From contig CM071930.1 in NCBI GenBank assembly GCA_016081115.2, forward strand, positions 27,543,641-27,607,640: a stretch of DNA of 64,000 bases. The letters are read 5' to 3'. Under the pieces are notes generated by a model that was not told where the DNA came from, did no database searches, and saw nothing but the letters and a program-made list of their open reading frames with translations. Below, piece by piece: positions 25,401-36,440 of the stretch. Position 1 is the stretch's first letter. Each line of letters starts with the position of its first letter. The DNA is from Rehmannia glutinosa (taxonomy: Eukaryota; Streptophyta; Magnoliopsida; Lamiales; Orobanchaceae). Made by a program: the position numbers and the translations under genes.

Positions 25401-27150
25401 CCGACCTCCCTAAAGAGTCGGAGAACGAGCTCGCACGCTTCCCTGCAGACCAGCCTCCCGTCATTTTGTCAGTACCATCGTTCGGTGACTATGACTTTTG
25501 ACGCGCATGGCCATCACCGCAACGGAAGAAACAATTTTGAAGTTCGGAGGTGTTCAAAGCATTATTTGCTGAAATTGAACGGATGGGAGGCACCAGGCCT
25601 CTATGGACATGAGATCGACAACATGAGATGCCAACCTTACTACTGCGACTTGAGAGGCATGATCGAGATCGGGGAATGGTGGCAACAAAGAAGAAACAAT
25701 GCGTGTGGAACAAGTTAGATACTTCAGGACATTGTTCAACAAGTCGTTGGTATGGCGAAGCGAGAATCCGATGCAAAACGAAATTGAGAGAACACATTGA
25801 GCACATGCATGAAGCTCACACTCGCCGAGATAAAGCTGCTGCGTGAGCAAAATAAGAGTGATCTCCAGCGTATGGAAGAAAACATGGATAGAAAATTCAA
25901 AGCATTCTCATGGTGAGATGAAGCTAATTTCAAAGAGAGTCCAACGCTACTTGCTCGAATTTCATGCCGCATACTCCGCAGCCAGCGGACTGAGACGTAA
26001 CTCGACTATCAATGAGCTCGACTTCCTACTTGCCAAGTATGTTTCAGTGTTCCTCTCTTCTTTGATGATGCCAAAAAGGGGGAAGAGGAATACTTTAAAG
26101 CGCTAAAGAGATCCGAAGTGAAAAAGAAGGAAGAAATTTGTGAAGGGAAAGACAAAGTGAGGAAGTGTCAAAACAAAAGAAAGGAAAGTCCGTTGAGGGG
26201 GAAGGATCGAAAGATGTGACCTTGATGATTGCACAAACCCCAACAAGGTCTTGTCACGGTGATATTATCGTGACAAACTCCAGTGACTCCGCCACTCCAA
26301 CACTCTGCTATATCTATGGTGAAAAGAGAAAGACAATTGAAGCGGGGATGGAGGAAGTGGAAGGAAGAATGGATGCCCGAGTTATGAACATCTTGAAACA
26401 ACATGGAGGCATTCCAAAGAGACAGAGACACTTATGCCATCTCGGATGTCGGGACCGAGCCACGATCAGTTGATGAATTTAAAACACTTGCATCGAAGGA
26501 TACTTTGCAAATATGTCTATGGCTCAAGCTTGGGACCTGATCTTGGGAAAAGGGTCTCACGTTATGTGAAGAAAGCCGACAGCAAGACTACCGTGATCAC
26601 TCTGCTTGGTCACTCACCGAAAGAAGAAGACCCCAAAGACAATACACGCCCGCAGGTAGAGGAAGAAGCGATGGTGGAGAAAGAGGTTTGAGACCCAGGC
26701 CTCGCCTAAAAACATTGAGCACGTAGATCCAGGCAAGAAAGGAGGGATCTCTTGGGTCGGGTCTTGACCAAGTAGCCAATTTGCAAGTGGCTAAAAGCAA
26801 TCCGAGTATGCGAAAAGAATAGAAGAAGAAAATAAGAGACAAACTCGGCTATGGGAGGAAAGACAAGAGAGAAGAGATTAAGAAGAGATGACGCCTGCCG
26901 GAAGGCATATGAAAAGAAGTTGCGGCCGACGTGATGAGAAAAAAGAGAAGAAGAGCAGAAGATCTTTGAAGAAGAAGAAGAAAGAAGGAGACAAGAAAGG
27001 AGATGAAGTGTTGTTGTCCACCCCTTCATGTATTTTACCATGTAAATACACTTTATGTAAGTCTTCTATCATAAACATTTGTAAATTCTCTAAGTTTTGC
27101 GTAGACAAACGTTTGCTCGATACACCTTGTAAACTTGATTGTGTAAAAGA
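22495..27150 (+). pseudogene. Element B ORF3, most complete version, broken
   Basis: Starts MAPTYDFVKLGKQIH at 22495, clearly homologous to the other ORF3 starts. In order: N-terminal domain to about 23220; basic Lys/Pro-rich stretch (23250-23600); acidic region with repeated 'VET' motifs (about 24600-24900); a DNIDE-type segment; a coiled-coil-like region ending near 26090 (FDDAKKGEEE-like); then a Lys/Glu-rich tail to about 27000. It is followed by an AT-rich 3' leader to the PPT. Frameshifts are so frequent that no open stretch exceeds about 130 codons. Length about 4.6 kb, so the intact protein would exceed 1400 residues. Function not known. Confidence 0.65.
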
Positions 27151-27263
27151 ACAAGAATGTTATGATCAATAAAAGGATTGATTCTACGCATACATTCTAT
27201 GTGAATGCACTATCCGTATGTATCTTTGCTATTTACATTTTGAATGTTTTAAGTTTTGGCATC

Positions 27264-27280
27264 ATCAAAAAGGGGGAAAT
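27264..27280 (+). other. Polypurine tract of element B
   Basis: CATCAAAAAGGGGGAAAT immediately precedes LTR3. A purine run ending at the 3' LTR is the plus-strand primer site of LTR retrotransposons. Elements C and D have the same arrangement. Confidence 0.85.
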
Positions 27281-28849
27281 TGTTGGGAAATTTATTGCTT
27301 AGATTTTGATGAATGCCATGTAAAACTTAGAATAGGAAGTTGGCACCCCAATTTTTGTTGTAAACTGCATTATAATAAATAGGGCTGGTCAGTGAGTTAA
27401 GTCCTATGCCCAAACATGCAAGAAGACAATCAAGACTAGAAGGAAGACTCATTGCAAGACAATTTGAGTATGGCAAAAAGAAGAGAAGACGGAACTCTCT
27501 ATCAAGGTGCGGTGAGATGCGGTGAGTGGAGTATCGTCAAGTCAACTTAAGAAAAGCCAAGTCTCAAGTTAAAGTGTGAAGAGCTATCCAATGATTGGAA
27601 GATGACTCTAAGTCACCTGGGAAAAGCAAGGAAATGCACGTCAAGTCGAGATAATCGAAAAAGATCCGTTACGTAAATCAAGAGAATTACTTAAACAAGT
27701 ATTATCTCCATGCTACCTTTCTCGAAGTGCTCGCCCCGGAAGCGTGCAAAAGGAATAAACCAATGGGAAGCACTACACCGTGTCAGAACTCTAAAAAGGT
27801 GGAGAACAATTCATACGAGGAAATGGCAATTCCAAGGATCGCAACAAGACAAGCCAACGACCACAAGTGACTTTCAAAAATAAGCCTATCTCTTCAACGG
27901 CCGATTTTTGAAAAGCTCACTATAAAAGGTGAGGAATAACTCTGAGAAAAAGAGACCAAAAATTACACAGGTTACCTTGACCATACAAGCAAGAAAGAAA
28001 CATTTTGTAACACGAAATATTCTCAAGTTATTAAACGCTCAATCCTCAAGCCTACACTACGAAGAACATCAATCCAACACTCACTGTGAAGGAAAGATAA
28101 CTTCAATCGGTTGAAGAGGAAATTATCAAGAATCAAGGGTCTACATTCCACGAAGGATTGTAGGAAGGTTCAAGGTCGAACCAAGTTTTGAGCTTTTAAA
28201 GGGCTTCGTGATCAAATCCAAAGAGCTTGAGCAAGTGGGCTGTAGTAGCAAGCGCGATTGCCCTGTGAAGAAGGCCGAGTCGCACGAGAAGCCGGTGAGT
28301 GATCAAGGCGTCTCGGATCGAGTCCCAAAGGATCAAGTCGGCTATGTGATCAAGACTTGTATCCGGACTTTACCACTTTGTATCACCGATCAATACCTAG
28401 TGGATTCCTCCAGGAGTTGGAGAAGAGAGGAGTAGAAGAATTACCCCATCTTGAACCTCTATAAAAACTTATCGTGTCATTTACATTTCAACACTTTAAT
28501 TCTGCATCATATTTGTTTAATTCTACGACATATTTACCATCCATTAGATAATCTCTAAGTACTAAATCAAGCTCTAAATCTCTACTTAACCAAACTTAAG
28601 GGTGTTAAGTCTTCCAATGAAAAACAAACCACGAGTTGAGTTAATTTAGACTTAACGGTGAGTTATTCCATCAATGACTCGAGTTGAGTCTGTTGAGAGA
28701 CTAACTCTTGATTAACTAAATTGGTCATCCACCAAGGACACATTGCAGGTAGTATCAACTCGAACTTTTAAAAGGACTAAATCAAAAATTTGGTAAGGTT
28801 TATTCATCCCCCCTTCTAAACCTTACACTTACACCCCTTGGGACCTACA
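27281..28849 (+). repeat. LTR3: 3' LTR of element B
   Basis: TGTTGGG ... GGGACCTACA, 1569 bp, with TATAAAA at 27921. Followed by GGTTC, the right copy of the target-site duplication. Confidence 0.93.
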
Positions 28850-28965
28850 GGTTCCATCACCCTCCGATGACACTGATAAGTCAGTCGAGGAACAGACTAC
28901 TCAAAGAAAGCAACATCTGATACCGAGGAAGCTGTTAAGATAGCTGAGGACCAGTCAGCTCAGTA
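28850..28965 (+). pseudogene. Element A ORF3, short middle fragment between two insertions
   Basis: After GGTTC (28850-28854) the sequence CCATCACCCTCCGATGAC and following aligns with ORF3 of element C near 39864. It continues ORF3 of element A, interrupted upstream by B and downstream, after CAGTA (28961-28965), by element D. Confidence 0.8.
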
Positions 28966-29203
28966 TGTTAGATAAATATTTTTATCATGATTTTGATGAT
29001 TTTGATTTTACACCAAAACAATGTTTTTAAATGTTGTCCAAATACTCCTAAATGATTTAAAATGATTTTACTAATTTTTCGGAGTATTTCTTGAAGTTTA
29101 TTTTCGACAAAAATTGGACAACACTTCTTTCTCATGTTCAACCGATCGCCCTATAGGGCAACCCGTGTCTGAAGTTGAATTTTGAAACAGAAACGAGACA
29201 TTT
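28966..29203 (+). repeat. Truncated 5' LTR of element D
   Basis: Matches the first 240 bp or so of the 3' LTR at 31297 (both contain GATCGCCC- or GGTCGCCCTATAGGGCAACC and end near GAGACATTTT). After about 29203 it switches to reverse transcriptase sequence (KQAPR-like), so one deletion removed the rest of the LTR through to mid RT. Confidence 0.85.
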
Positions 29204-29960
29204 TAAAACAAGCACCTCGTGTATAGTATGATAGACTTAGCTATTTTTGCAAAATGGTTTTACAAGAGGTAAAGTTGATACTACTCTTCTTGTTTTTAAA
29301 AAAAGGACAAGATTGCTTACTTGTGCAAATTTATATTGATGATATTATTTTTGGTGCTACTAATGAATCTTTGTGCAAGATATTTTCTAAGTTGATGCAA
29401 GGTGAATTTGAGATGAGCATGATGGGGGAGCTCAACTTCTTCCTTGAACTTCTAGTTAAACAATGCCAAGAAGGTGGTTATATTTCAATCAAAGTATACA
29501 AAATAACTTTTGAAGAAGTTCGGCATTGAAGAAGGAAGAACCGTCTCTACTCCTATGGAAACCTACATCATGATTGATCAAGTTTGAGAAAGGCATATTG
29601 GTTGACAAACAAATTCGAGGTATGTTTATCTACGTTTTTTACTCCTTAGACTCGACATTTTTCATGCCTTATGTCTATATGCTCGACTTCAAAAATAATT
29701 CCAATGAATCTCATTAAAGTGCCATTAAAAGAAATTTTCAAATATTTGAAAGGCACTTCTTCTTATGGCTTGTTTATCCAAAGTTTTAAAACGTTCATAT
29801 TTTTCGGGATAACAAGTCCGGTGATAATCATTTCTCAAAATACGGTTTATCATAATCTAACTAAACATATTGAGATTCTATATTTCTTTAAGGGATTATG
29901 TTTCCTAAAACAAAAAATTGAGATGTGTTTAATTCCGTCTCAAGGATAACTCGCGGACAT
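29204..29960 (+). pseudogene. Element D RT/RNase H remnant
   Basis: Begins with an 'acaagcacctcg' stretch (KQAP motif) and continues with a piece containing LLVQIYIDDIIFGAT (YIDD at 29332-29343) and EMSMMGELNFF, both typical of copia RT. Pieces near 29700-29770 (FKYLKGTSSYGL) and 29830-29870 (SQNTVYHNLTKHIEI) are RNase H. There are frameshifts and stops throughout, and the segment around ADCK/DADYAG is missing. Confidence 0.82.
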
Positions 29961-31282
29961 TTGTTTTTAATCGTTAACCGCCGAGTCTTTTACCTCATTT
30001 TGAGCTTATTTAGACATAATGTATATTGAATGAGGTATATGTTTGCATTTCATGCATTTTTAAAACTTAGGGGTGAAAAATCGGATTTTTGGTACAAAAT
30101 TCGGACGAGAATCGAGAAAAAAGGGCTCCAGGGGACGGGGAAGAGGGGAGCGGCCTGGCCGACCACCACCGGACCCGTCGGCCTACCCTTAGACGGTCGA
30201 CACGGAGTAAAACTTGGATAAAATTGGTTCTGTCCCAGACTTAGTCTTTTTCATACGTTTTTCACTACTTTCGCACCCCTTTGCAAATATCACACAAAAT
30301 TCACTCAAAATGATTTATTTCTTGTAAATTATTTTTGAGTTTATACTATTGGTATATCATCCATGATACCCAACATCTCTGATTACTTGGTAAGAATTCT
30401 TCTTCTTTATCTCAATTAGGTTGAACCCTTGAGAATGTGCTTCATCTTTAATATCTTGTTGGAATTCTTATATATTTGTGTTGGGCATGATGATTGTTGT
30501 TGGATGATATTTGTAAAATTGATTTTGGCGATGAAAAATTTGGCTTGGTTATTTTTGCAAAGGCTATATACATCTTCTTTATAATTTGACGCCCGCCAAG
30601 TGTTCGATAAAATGTTTCAATGAAAATTCATCACCTACATGATTCTCTCGATTTCAAAAGTCTTATATATTTATAGAGATCATGTTTTGTAAATCAAATG
30701 AGCTTTTACGAGCTTTTCCAAGTCATATGATCGACTTTTTCCCTTAGCTTTTAGAATTTTAAGCTTAGTGATCAATAGCTCGATAATTCGGTTAACTTAC
30801 GCACTTTGATATGGATATATGATGTTTTTATCGTGCTAACATTCTTTTTTATGATTCCAAAGGGGGAGAAACAGGTAATAAGCTCTTTAGCTCAAAGAAG
30901 CTAAGATAAGCTCCCGAAAGAAGCTATAAGTTGTGGCTATTAAAAGCCAAAAGTGTGGATCATACTTAGTCCATTTATTGTATTATGGACTTATTTACAT
31001 GCCTAATGATGTTTTGTTGACAGGGGGAGCTTATAAGCTCTTGATACTTAAGCTCAATATGTAAAAGTTGAGCTTTTAGCTCTTGATTGATTGCTTCTAT
31101 ATTACTCTTGTTGTGCAAGTTGATAGGGGGAGCTTTTGCTAATATTTTTAAATATTTACTCTCATCCTTGTGATTATATTGCGTGGAATATTGTCGCTCT
31201 CAACGGATAGTTTATTTTTAACCGGTAAAATTGTTTTGTTTTCAAAATCGACCTCTTTAAATTGTTTTGGTTTGTAATCATC
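29961..31282 (+). other. Element D 3' spacer without a supported gene
   Basis: About 1.3 kb between RNase H and the PPT. The only open stretch (30030-30221) is a short Gly/Arg-rich frame in a GC-rich patch and is unlikely to be real. Three internal purine runs resembling the PPT occur: GGGGGAGAAAC near 30863, GGGGGAGCTT near 31022 and GGGGGAGCTTTTG near 31125. Confidence 0.6.
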
Positions 31283-31296
31283 AAAAAGGGGGAGTT
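31283..31296 (+). other. Polypurine tract of element D
   Basis: AAAAAGGGGGAGTT directly before the 3' LTR, preceded by ATCATC as in elements B and C. Confidence 0.82.
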
Positions 31297-32639
31297 TGTT
31301 AGATAAATATTTTTATCATGATTTTGATGATTTTGTTTTTACACCAAAACAATGTTTTTAAATGTTGTACAAATACTCCTAAATGATTTAAAATATATTT
31401 ACTAATTTTTTGGAGTATTTCTTGAAGTTTATTTTCGACAAAAATTGGACAACACTTCTGTCTCGTGTTCAATCGGTCGCCCTATAGGGCAACCCGTGTC
31501 TAAAGTTGAATTTTGAAACAGAAACGAGACATTTTGAAAAACCCTGGAGGTCGACCAAAAGGTCGACCGGTGCCTGAACTGAAAACAAAAACTCTGTTTC
31601 TCTAAAAAGAACCAGGGGGACCGGTCCACAAAGGGAGAGACCGGTCGGACCCTAGGTTGACCGATCCAACCCCCCGGACCGGTTCAAGTGCTGTTTTTTG
31701 CTGTAATAAAATGTTTTCTGTATTTGTGCGTGACCGGTCGCCCAATTGTTTTGACAGCAAATTCTAACCGTTGTGCAGCAGACAACTTTTCCTTAAATTG
31801 TGGGGTTGATTTCTAACAGCTATAATCTTGATTTTAATTGCATATTTTTTTGTAGAAATCAGTCCCCAAGAGGATCCTATCCATGATCAATCATCTCCTA
31901 TAAACAGAGGAAGATTTGAAGCAACACAACATGAGAGAATACTACAACACAACAAGATACATTCAAGCAAACACTTTTTGTTCTTCAATTTCAATATTCT
32001 TGTTGTAATAGCCTAAGGTCTTTTACTTTCACATCTTGAGGTCTAGGCTTTATTCTTGATTACACTTGCACTCAAAATTGTATATTTCATTATCGAGTTG
32101 TAATCTTGAATTTGGGTTCATCATTCAACACAAGATATCCTTGTGAGTGTTCTTGTGGTAAGAACACACTTGGGTGATCTAGGTGTTAGGTGTAAGAAGA
32201 TTGTGGTAATCTTCTTGTGGAAGAGTTTTGGTGCTCTTCGAGGTGTTGGAGAGTTCGGTGCTCTTCAAGTCGGAAGATTGTGGTGATCTTTACAAGGTGC
32301 CATTGAAGGAAGATTGTGGTAATCTTCTAGGGAGATTGTGGTAACCTCCAAGGTGGTGTTGAAGAAGAGTGGTGCTCTTCAAGGTGTTGTAAGGTGATGT
32401 TGTATTAATTGTGGTAATTAATAATTTTTTTTTCTTTTTGAAATCCATCCCGGAGATACTGGGGTGGTAGAGGATTAGGCCCTAGGTGGGTTGAACCTCT
32501 ATAAATCAACACATGTTATTTACTTCCTGCACCTTCATTCTTGTCTTGGCTTGTTTGATTCAAAAAAGAGGGCATAATCGAGAAAATGGAGATAATCTAT
32601 TCACCCTCCTCTAGATTATCGTAGCCACTTGGACTTACA
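31297..32639 (+). repeat. 3' LTR of element D
   Basis: TGTTAGATAAAT ... GGACTTACA, 1343 bp. Contains CCTATAAACAGAGG near 31898 (possible TATA). Between about 32185 and 32410 lies a cluster of imperfect direct repeats built on AGATTGTGGT and GGTGCTCTTC, probably in the R/U5 part. TSD CAGTA follows. Confidence 0.88.
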
Positions 32640-34535
32640 CAGTAGGCTAACACAGCTGCTCAAGATGCCGATGAAGCTGAAACACTAAGGCATATAGAGC
32701 TGAAAATGTTTTGAAGGAAACGGGAAAGGCCCCATAGACGCAGGAAGTGGGTATTCCTTTTTTTCTAGATGACCTATTCGCGGAATACTTTCCATTTGAA
32801 GCCAACATTCCATTTGAAGCCGAATCTGCTAGGGACAAGCTTGCTATAATGTCCAAGTACCCCCAGAAGAACTCCGAGCTCCAGGTGAATCTGCTATTGT
32901 GCCTATAGGGTTCGATTTTGATGCAGTTTGGCCGGAAGATTAGTCTGCAGGGATAGCTGACTTCAGAAAAGCATTTAAAGCTATCTGTGAAGAGATCGAG
33001 AACATGGAGCATGGTTTTGCATCTTTGGACCAGAGGCTAGACAACAGGGATGCTACGATCACCGGAGACATCAAAGGCACATTTTTGAGAATCCAAAAAT
33101 GGGTGGGACAAGTAAAAGCTTTAAGGAGAAAGCAAGTCACATATTTCAAGTCATTGTTTGCTAAGATGGTGATCTGGAGCTCTGACAACCTCAAGTTCCA
33201 GCAGAGGCTTCGAGACCACATTTTCAGGATAGACGAGTCTCATAAGTCGGACATGGAGTTGCTCAAGCTGCAGCACAAGAATTAAATTGCCTGATTGGAG
33301 ACCAACATGAGTCAGCAGATTCAGGTTCTCCAAAAAATGAAGCTGATGGCAGTTGAGTCGAAAGCTATACGGTATGAGTTCCGAACAGCTTACTCCAAGT
33401 CACACGACAAGCATGATTCAACTAACAGCATACTCGATTTCATCCTTGGTTGTATGTTCTCTGGCCTAACTCTACCTTTTGCTGATGATGCCAAAAATGG
33501 GGAAGAGGAAACCATGAGGGAACTGAAGGAAGGGCTTGGGAGTGATAAGGAATGAGAGCAAGGGAAAGGAAGCTCCGTGAAAAATCCCCCCTCTGAAAAT
33601 CATGTTTGCCAAAACCCTTCAACAAGGAGAAGTCACAGCCTCACTTCTCAGCAAACTACCTAAAGAGCTGAGTTTAGAAGAGAAAGTTGAGTTGGCAGTC
33701 AAGGAATCAAAAAAAGCCATCGAAGCTGAGTTTGAGAAGGTAGCTGAGAAGCATTCCGAGTGTATTAAAGATATCAGAACAAGGTATGATGGTCCCCCAA
33801 CAGGAATGTTGAAGGATTCCCCAGCAATTAAACCTCAAAGAGAATCACGATGCCCGATACTGGATCTAAGCCCAGATCACTAGAGGAATTTCAAACTCTA
33901 GATGCAAAAGGCTACTTCAAGAACTTGACTCTATCGTAGGCGTGGGACTTGTACTGGGAGAAGGGTCTCGATTTATGCAAATCATCTCATAAGCGGAAGT
34001 CAGAGGTCCAAAGAGTCACTCAGGAAAGGCACCAAGATAAAGACACTCCCGGGGGAGGAGCTGAGTCAACTAGAGGGAGGAGAAGGTCTGGAAGTAGTGG
34101 AAGAGGCAGAGACACTCCACCACAGCCAAGACCACAAGACATAAGGTACATTGATCCATATAATAAGGGGATCATTACTGGGTTGGGTTTGATCATCTTG
34201 CCAACCTTGAAGTTAAGCGCAAAAATGAAGAAGCATTGAGGAGACAAGAAGCAGAGAATGAAAGAGTTACGCGTGAATGGGAGGAAAAGTAGCGTGGGGA
34301 TGACCCTGCTGCTAAGCGCACATATGAGAGGAAAAAGAAAGAAAAAGAAGAGAAGAAGAGGAAAAGAGTAGAGGATGATAGAAGGAGAGCTGAAGCTGAA
34401 GAGAGAAGAAGGAAGCAGCCAAGGCGTTGAAGACGGTTGTAATCCCTTCATGTATTTTACTTAATTGTAAATACATAGTTGTAAGTATTCTGAAATAAAT
34501 CTCTGATACTTGTTGTAAATTTGTAACTTTGCTTC
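32640..34535 (+). pseudogene. Element A ORF3, C-terminal part (coiled coil) and 3' leader
   Basis: Continues ORF3 of A after the right CAGTA. Segments near 32700-32990 match 40020-40330 of element C (PIGFDFDAVWPE). Bases 33004-33285 encode a heptad-rich stretch (MEHGFASLDQRLDNRDATI ... LRRKQVTYFKSLF), and 33295-33555 another (METNMSQQIQVLQ ... FADDAKNGEEE). Bases 33602-33883 and 33949-34440 encode a charged Lys/Glu/Arg-rich tail that element C has lost. Stops at 32941, 33283 and 33553. The region past 34440 is AT-rich 3' leader, cut off near 34535. Confidence 0.72.
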
Positions 34536-34545
34536 TCAGAAGAGT
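34525..34545. other. Deletion-type junction between element A and element C
   Basis: Left of here the text is the 3' leader of ORF3 (compare 27020-27110). Right of here it is the integrase-RT linker of a pol gene (SIHVVFDEPKVNGED, compare 20050-20100). A 3' LTR of A and a 5' LTR, gag, protease and integrase of C would be expected between them and are absent. Confidence 0.72.
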
Positions 34546-36440
34546 CTATCCATGTGGTGTTTGATGAACCTAAAGTAAATGGAGAAGACAAAGATAAGTT
34601 AGCTGAGAAGTTGAATCAGCCAACTATGCAGAAGAGTCCCTATGTTGATGCAGATGTAAGAGCACTCAATCCTGAAGACGATGAGATTGCTGAATCTCAG
34701 AGAAAACATGAAGGTCTGTAACTGAATGATGATGAAGAAGCTGTTCAAGACAACTTAGCTGCAAGACGGCTGAATCTAGCAGACTTACTCCAACCAGATG
34801 TGAGATGGCTGAGAGACCATCCACTTGAGTTAATCATTGGAGATGTTAGAGATGGAATACGAACCAGATCCAGAGCTCAACATGAAGCCATGTTTACTTG
34901 TTTCATTTCCCAGATAAAGCCTAAAGATGTGTCCCAAGTATTGGATGGCACACATTGGATTCAGGCTATGCAGGAAGAGTTGAATCAGTTTGAAAGAAAT
35001 AAAGTATGAAATTAGTTCAAAGGCCAACCCACCAAAATGTTATTGGTACTAAGTGGGTATTCAGGAACAAGATGAATGAGGAAGGATATATAGTAAGGAA
35101 CAAAGCAAGATTGGTAGCCAAAGGGTATTGCCAAGAGGAATGAATAGATTTTGATAAAACCTTTGCTCTTGTTGCTAGGTTGGAAGCAATAAGGATGTTT
35201 CTTGCTTATGCTGCACACAAGAACTCCAATGTGTATCAAATGGATGTGAAGAGTGCCTTCTTAAATGGACTTTTAGAAGAAGAAGTCTATGTTGAACAAC
35301 TTCCAGGTTTTGAGCAGAACACTATTGGAGATAAAGTCTACAAGCTCAAGAAAGCACTGTATGGATGAAACTAGCACCAAGAGCCTGGTATGACACATTG
35401 TCACAATTTCTGATTGTCAATGGCTTCACTAAAGGAAAAGTTGATAGAACACTCTTCAGAATCTAAGATGGGGAGATTTTACAGCTTGTTCAAATCTATG
35501 TGGATGATATCATATTTGGATCCACAAATAAAGAGCTGTGTGACTAATTTTCAAACCTTATGCAAGGGAACTTTGAAATGAGCACGATGGGAGAGTTGAC
35601 CTTCTTCCTAGGTCTTCAAATCAAGCAAATGAAAGATGGAACCTTTATAAGTCAAAACAAATACACCAGAGATTTGATGAAGAAATTTGGTATGGAAGAG
35701 AAGTCATCGGTGAAGATTCCAATGAACACTTCAATTAAGATGGATATGGATGCAGATGGCAAAGTTGTTGATCAAACCAGATATAGAGCTCTCATTGAAT
35801 TACTGATCTACTTAACAGCAAGTAGGCCAGACATCACCTTTGATGTAGGTGTATATGATAGATTTCAATCTGCACCAAAAGAGAGTCACATGACTGCAGC
35901 CAAGAGAATCCTAAGGTATTTGAAGGGATGCCAAGAAGTTGGCTTATGGTTTCCAAAGGATGGAGGATTCAAGCAGGTAGGCTACTCGGACTCAGACTAT
36001 GCTGGATGTAGAGTGGACATGAAAAGTACATCAGGTACTTGCCAAATGCTTGGAAATAGATTGGTTTCTTGGTTCAGCAAGAAACAAAATTCAATAGCTA
36101 CATCCACAGCTGAAGCAGAGTACAAAGTTGCGGGCAATTGTTGTGCCCAAGTTATATGGATGAGGCAACAACTGAGAGATTATGATATAGAAGAAAAAGA
36201 GATTCCAATTATGTGTGATAATACAAGTGCTATTGCAATCACTCAGTATCCAGTATTGCATTCAAGAACAAAACACATTGATGTCAGATATCACTTTATA
36301 AGAGATCATGTTGAAAAGAAATATGTCACTTGGAATATATCTCAACTAGTAAGTAGTTAGCTGACATATTCACTAAGCCATTATGTGAATCAAAACTTGA
36401 AGAGCTTAAGAATGAGCTAGGTTTGATTGAGCTGAGTTAG
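34536..36440 (+). pseudogene. Element C pol: RT linker, reverse transcriptase, RNase H
   Basis: Starts in the linker SIHVVFDEPKVNGED. RT has KWVFRNK (about 35055), MDVKSAFLNG (about 35240), YVDD at 35497-35508 and an MQGNFEMSTMGELTFFLGLQ segment. An open stretch of 266 codons (35560-36360) covers the thumb and RNase H, including SDSDYAGC, STAEAEY and CDNTSAIAITQ. Defects: TGA-type break near 35010, one near 35143, a one-base loss near 35367, a TAA at 35464-35466 and a shift near 36335. Overall better preserved than the pol of B. Confidence 0.88.

Larger units (their letters stand above)
14776..28849 (+). mobile_element. Element B: full-length SIRE-like copia retrotransposon, 14.1 kb
   Basis: LTR2 14776-16347, PBS 16350, gag from 16476, protease/integrase/RT/RNase H to about 21930, promoter-like spacer, ORF3 22495 to about 27000, polypurine tract 27264-27280, LTR3 27281-28849. 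Unlike A and A', it retains the complete ORF3 3' end and the PPT. Inserted in ORF3 of element A with TSD GGTTC. Coding capacity is destroyed in the given sequence by very many one- to three-base differences. Confidence 0.88.
28966..32639 (+). mobile_element. Element D: internally deleted copia retrotransposon nested in ORF3 of A
   Basis: A different family from A/B/C. Its 3' LTR runs from TGTTAG (31297) to TTACA (32639). The 5' LTR starts TGTTAG at 28966 but only its first 240 bp or so remain. Perfect TSD CAGTA at 28961-28965 and 32640-32644. Internal content is a small RT/RNase H remnant and a 1.3 kb spacer. PBS, gag, protease, integrase and most of RT are missing, so D can move only with help, if at all. 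Confidence 0.88.

Noticed and set aside
26878..27172. Lysine/glutamate-rich frames on both strands in the 3' part of ORF3 of B
   Set aside because: Purine-biased low-complexity DNA gives open frames by chance on both strands; the sense frame is only the decayed ORF3 tail.
30030..30221. 63-codon frame in the element D spacer
   Set aside because: Falls in a short GC-rich patch with no family resemblance and is not supported by neighbours.
33004..33285. Coiled-coil stretch as a cytoskeletal or kinesin-like gene
   Set aside because: The same stretch occurs in element C within ORF3 in the same order; it is part of the retrotransposon.
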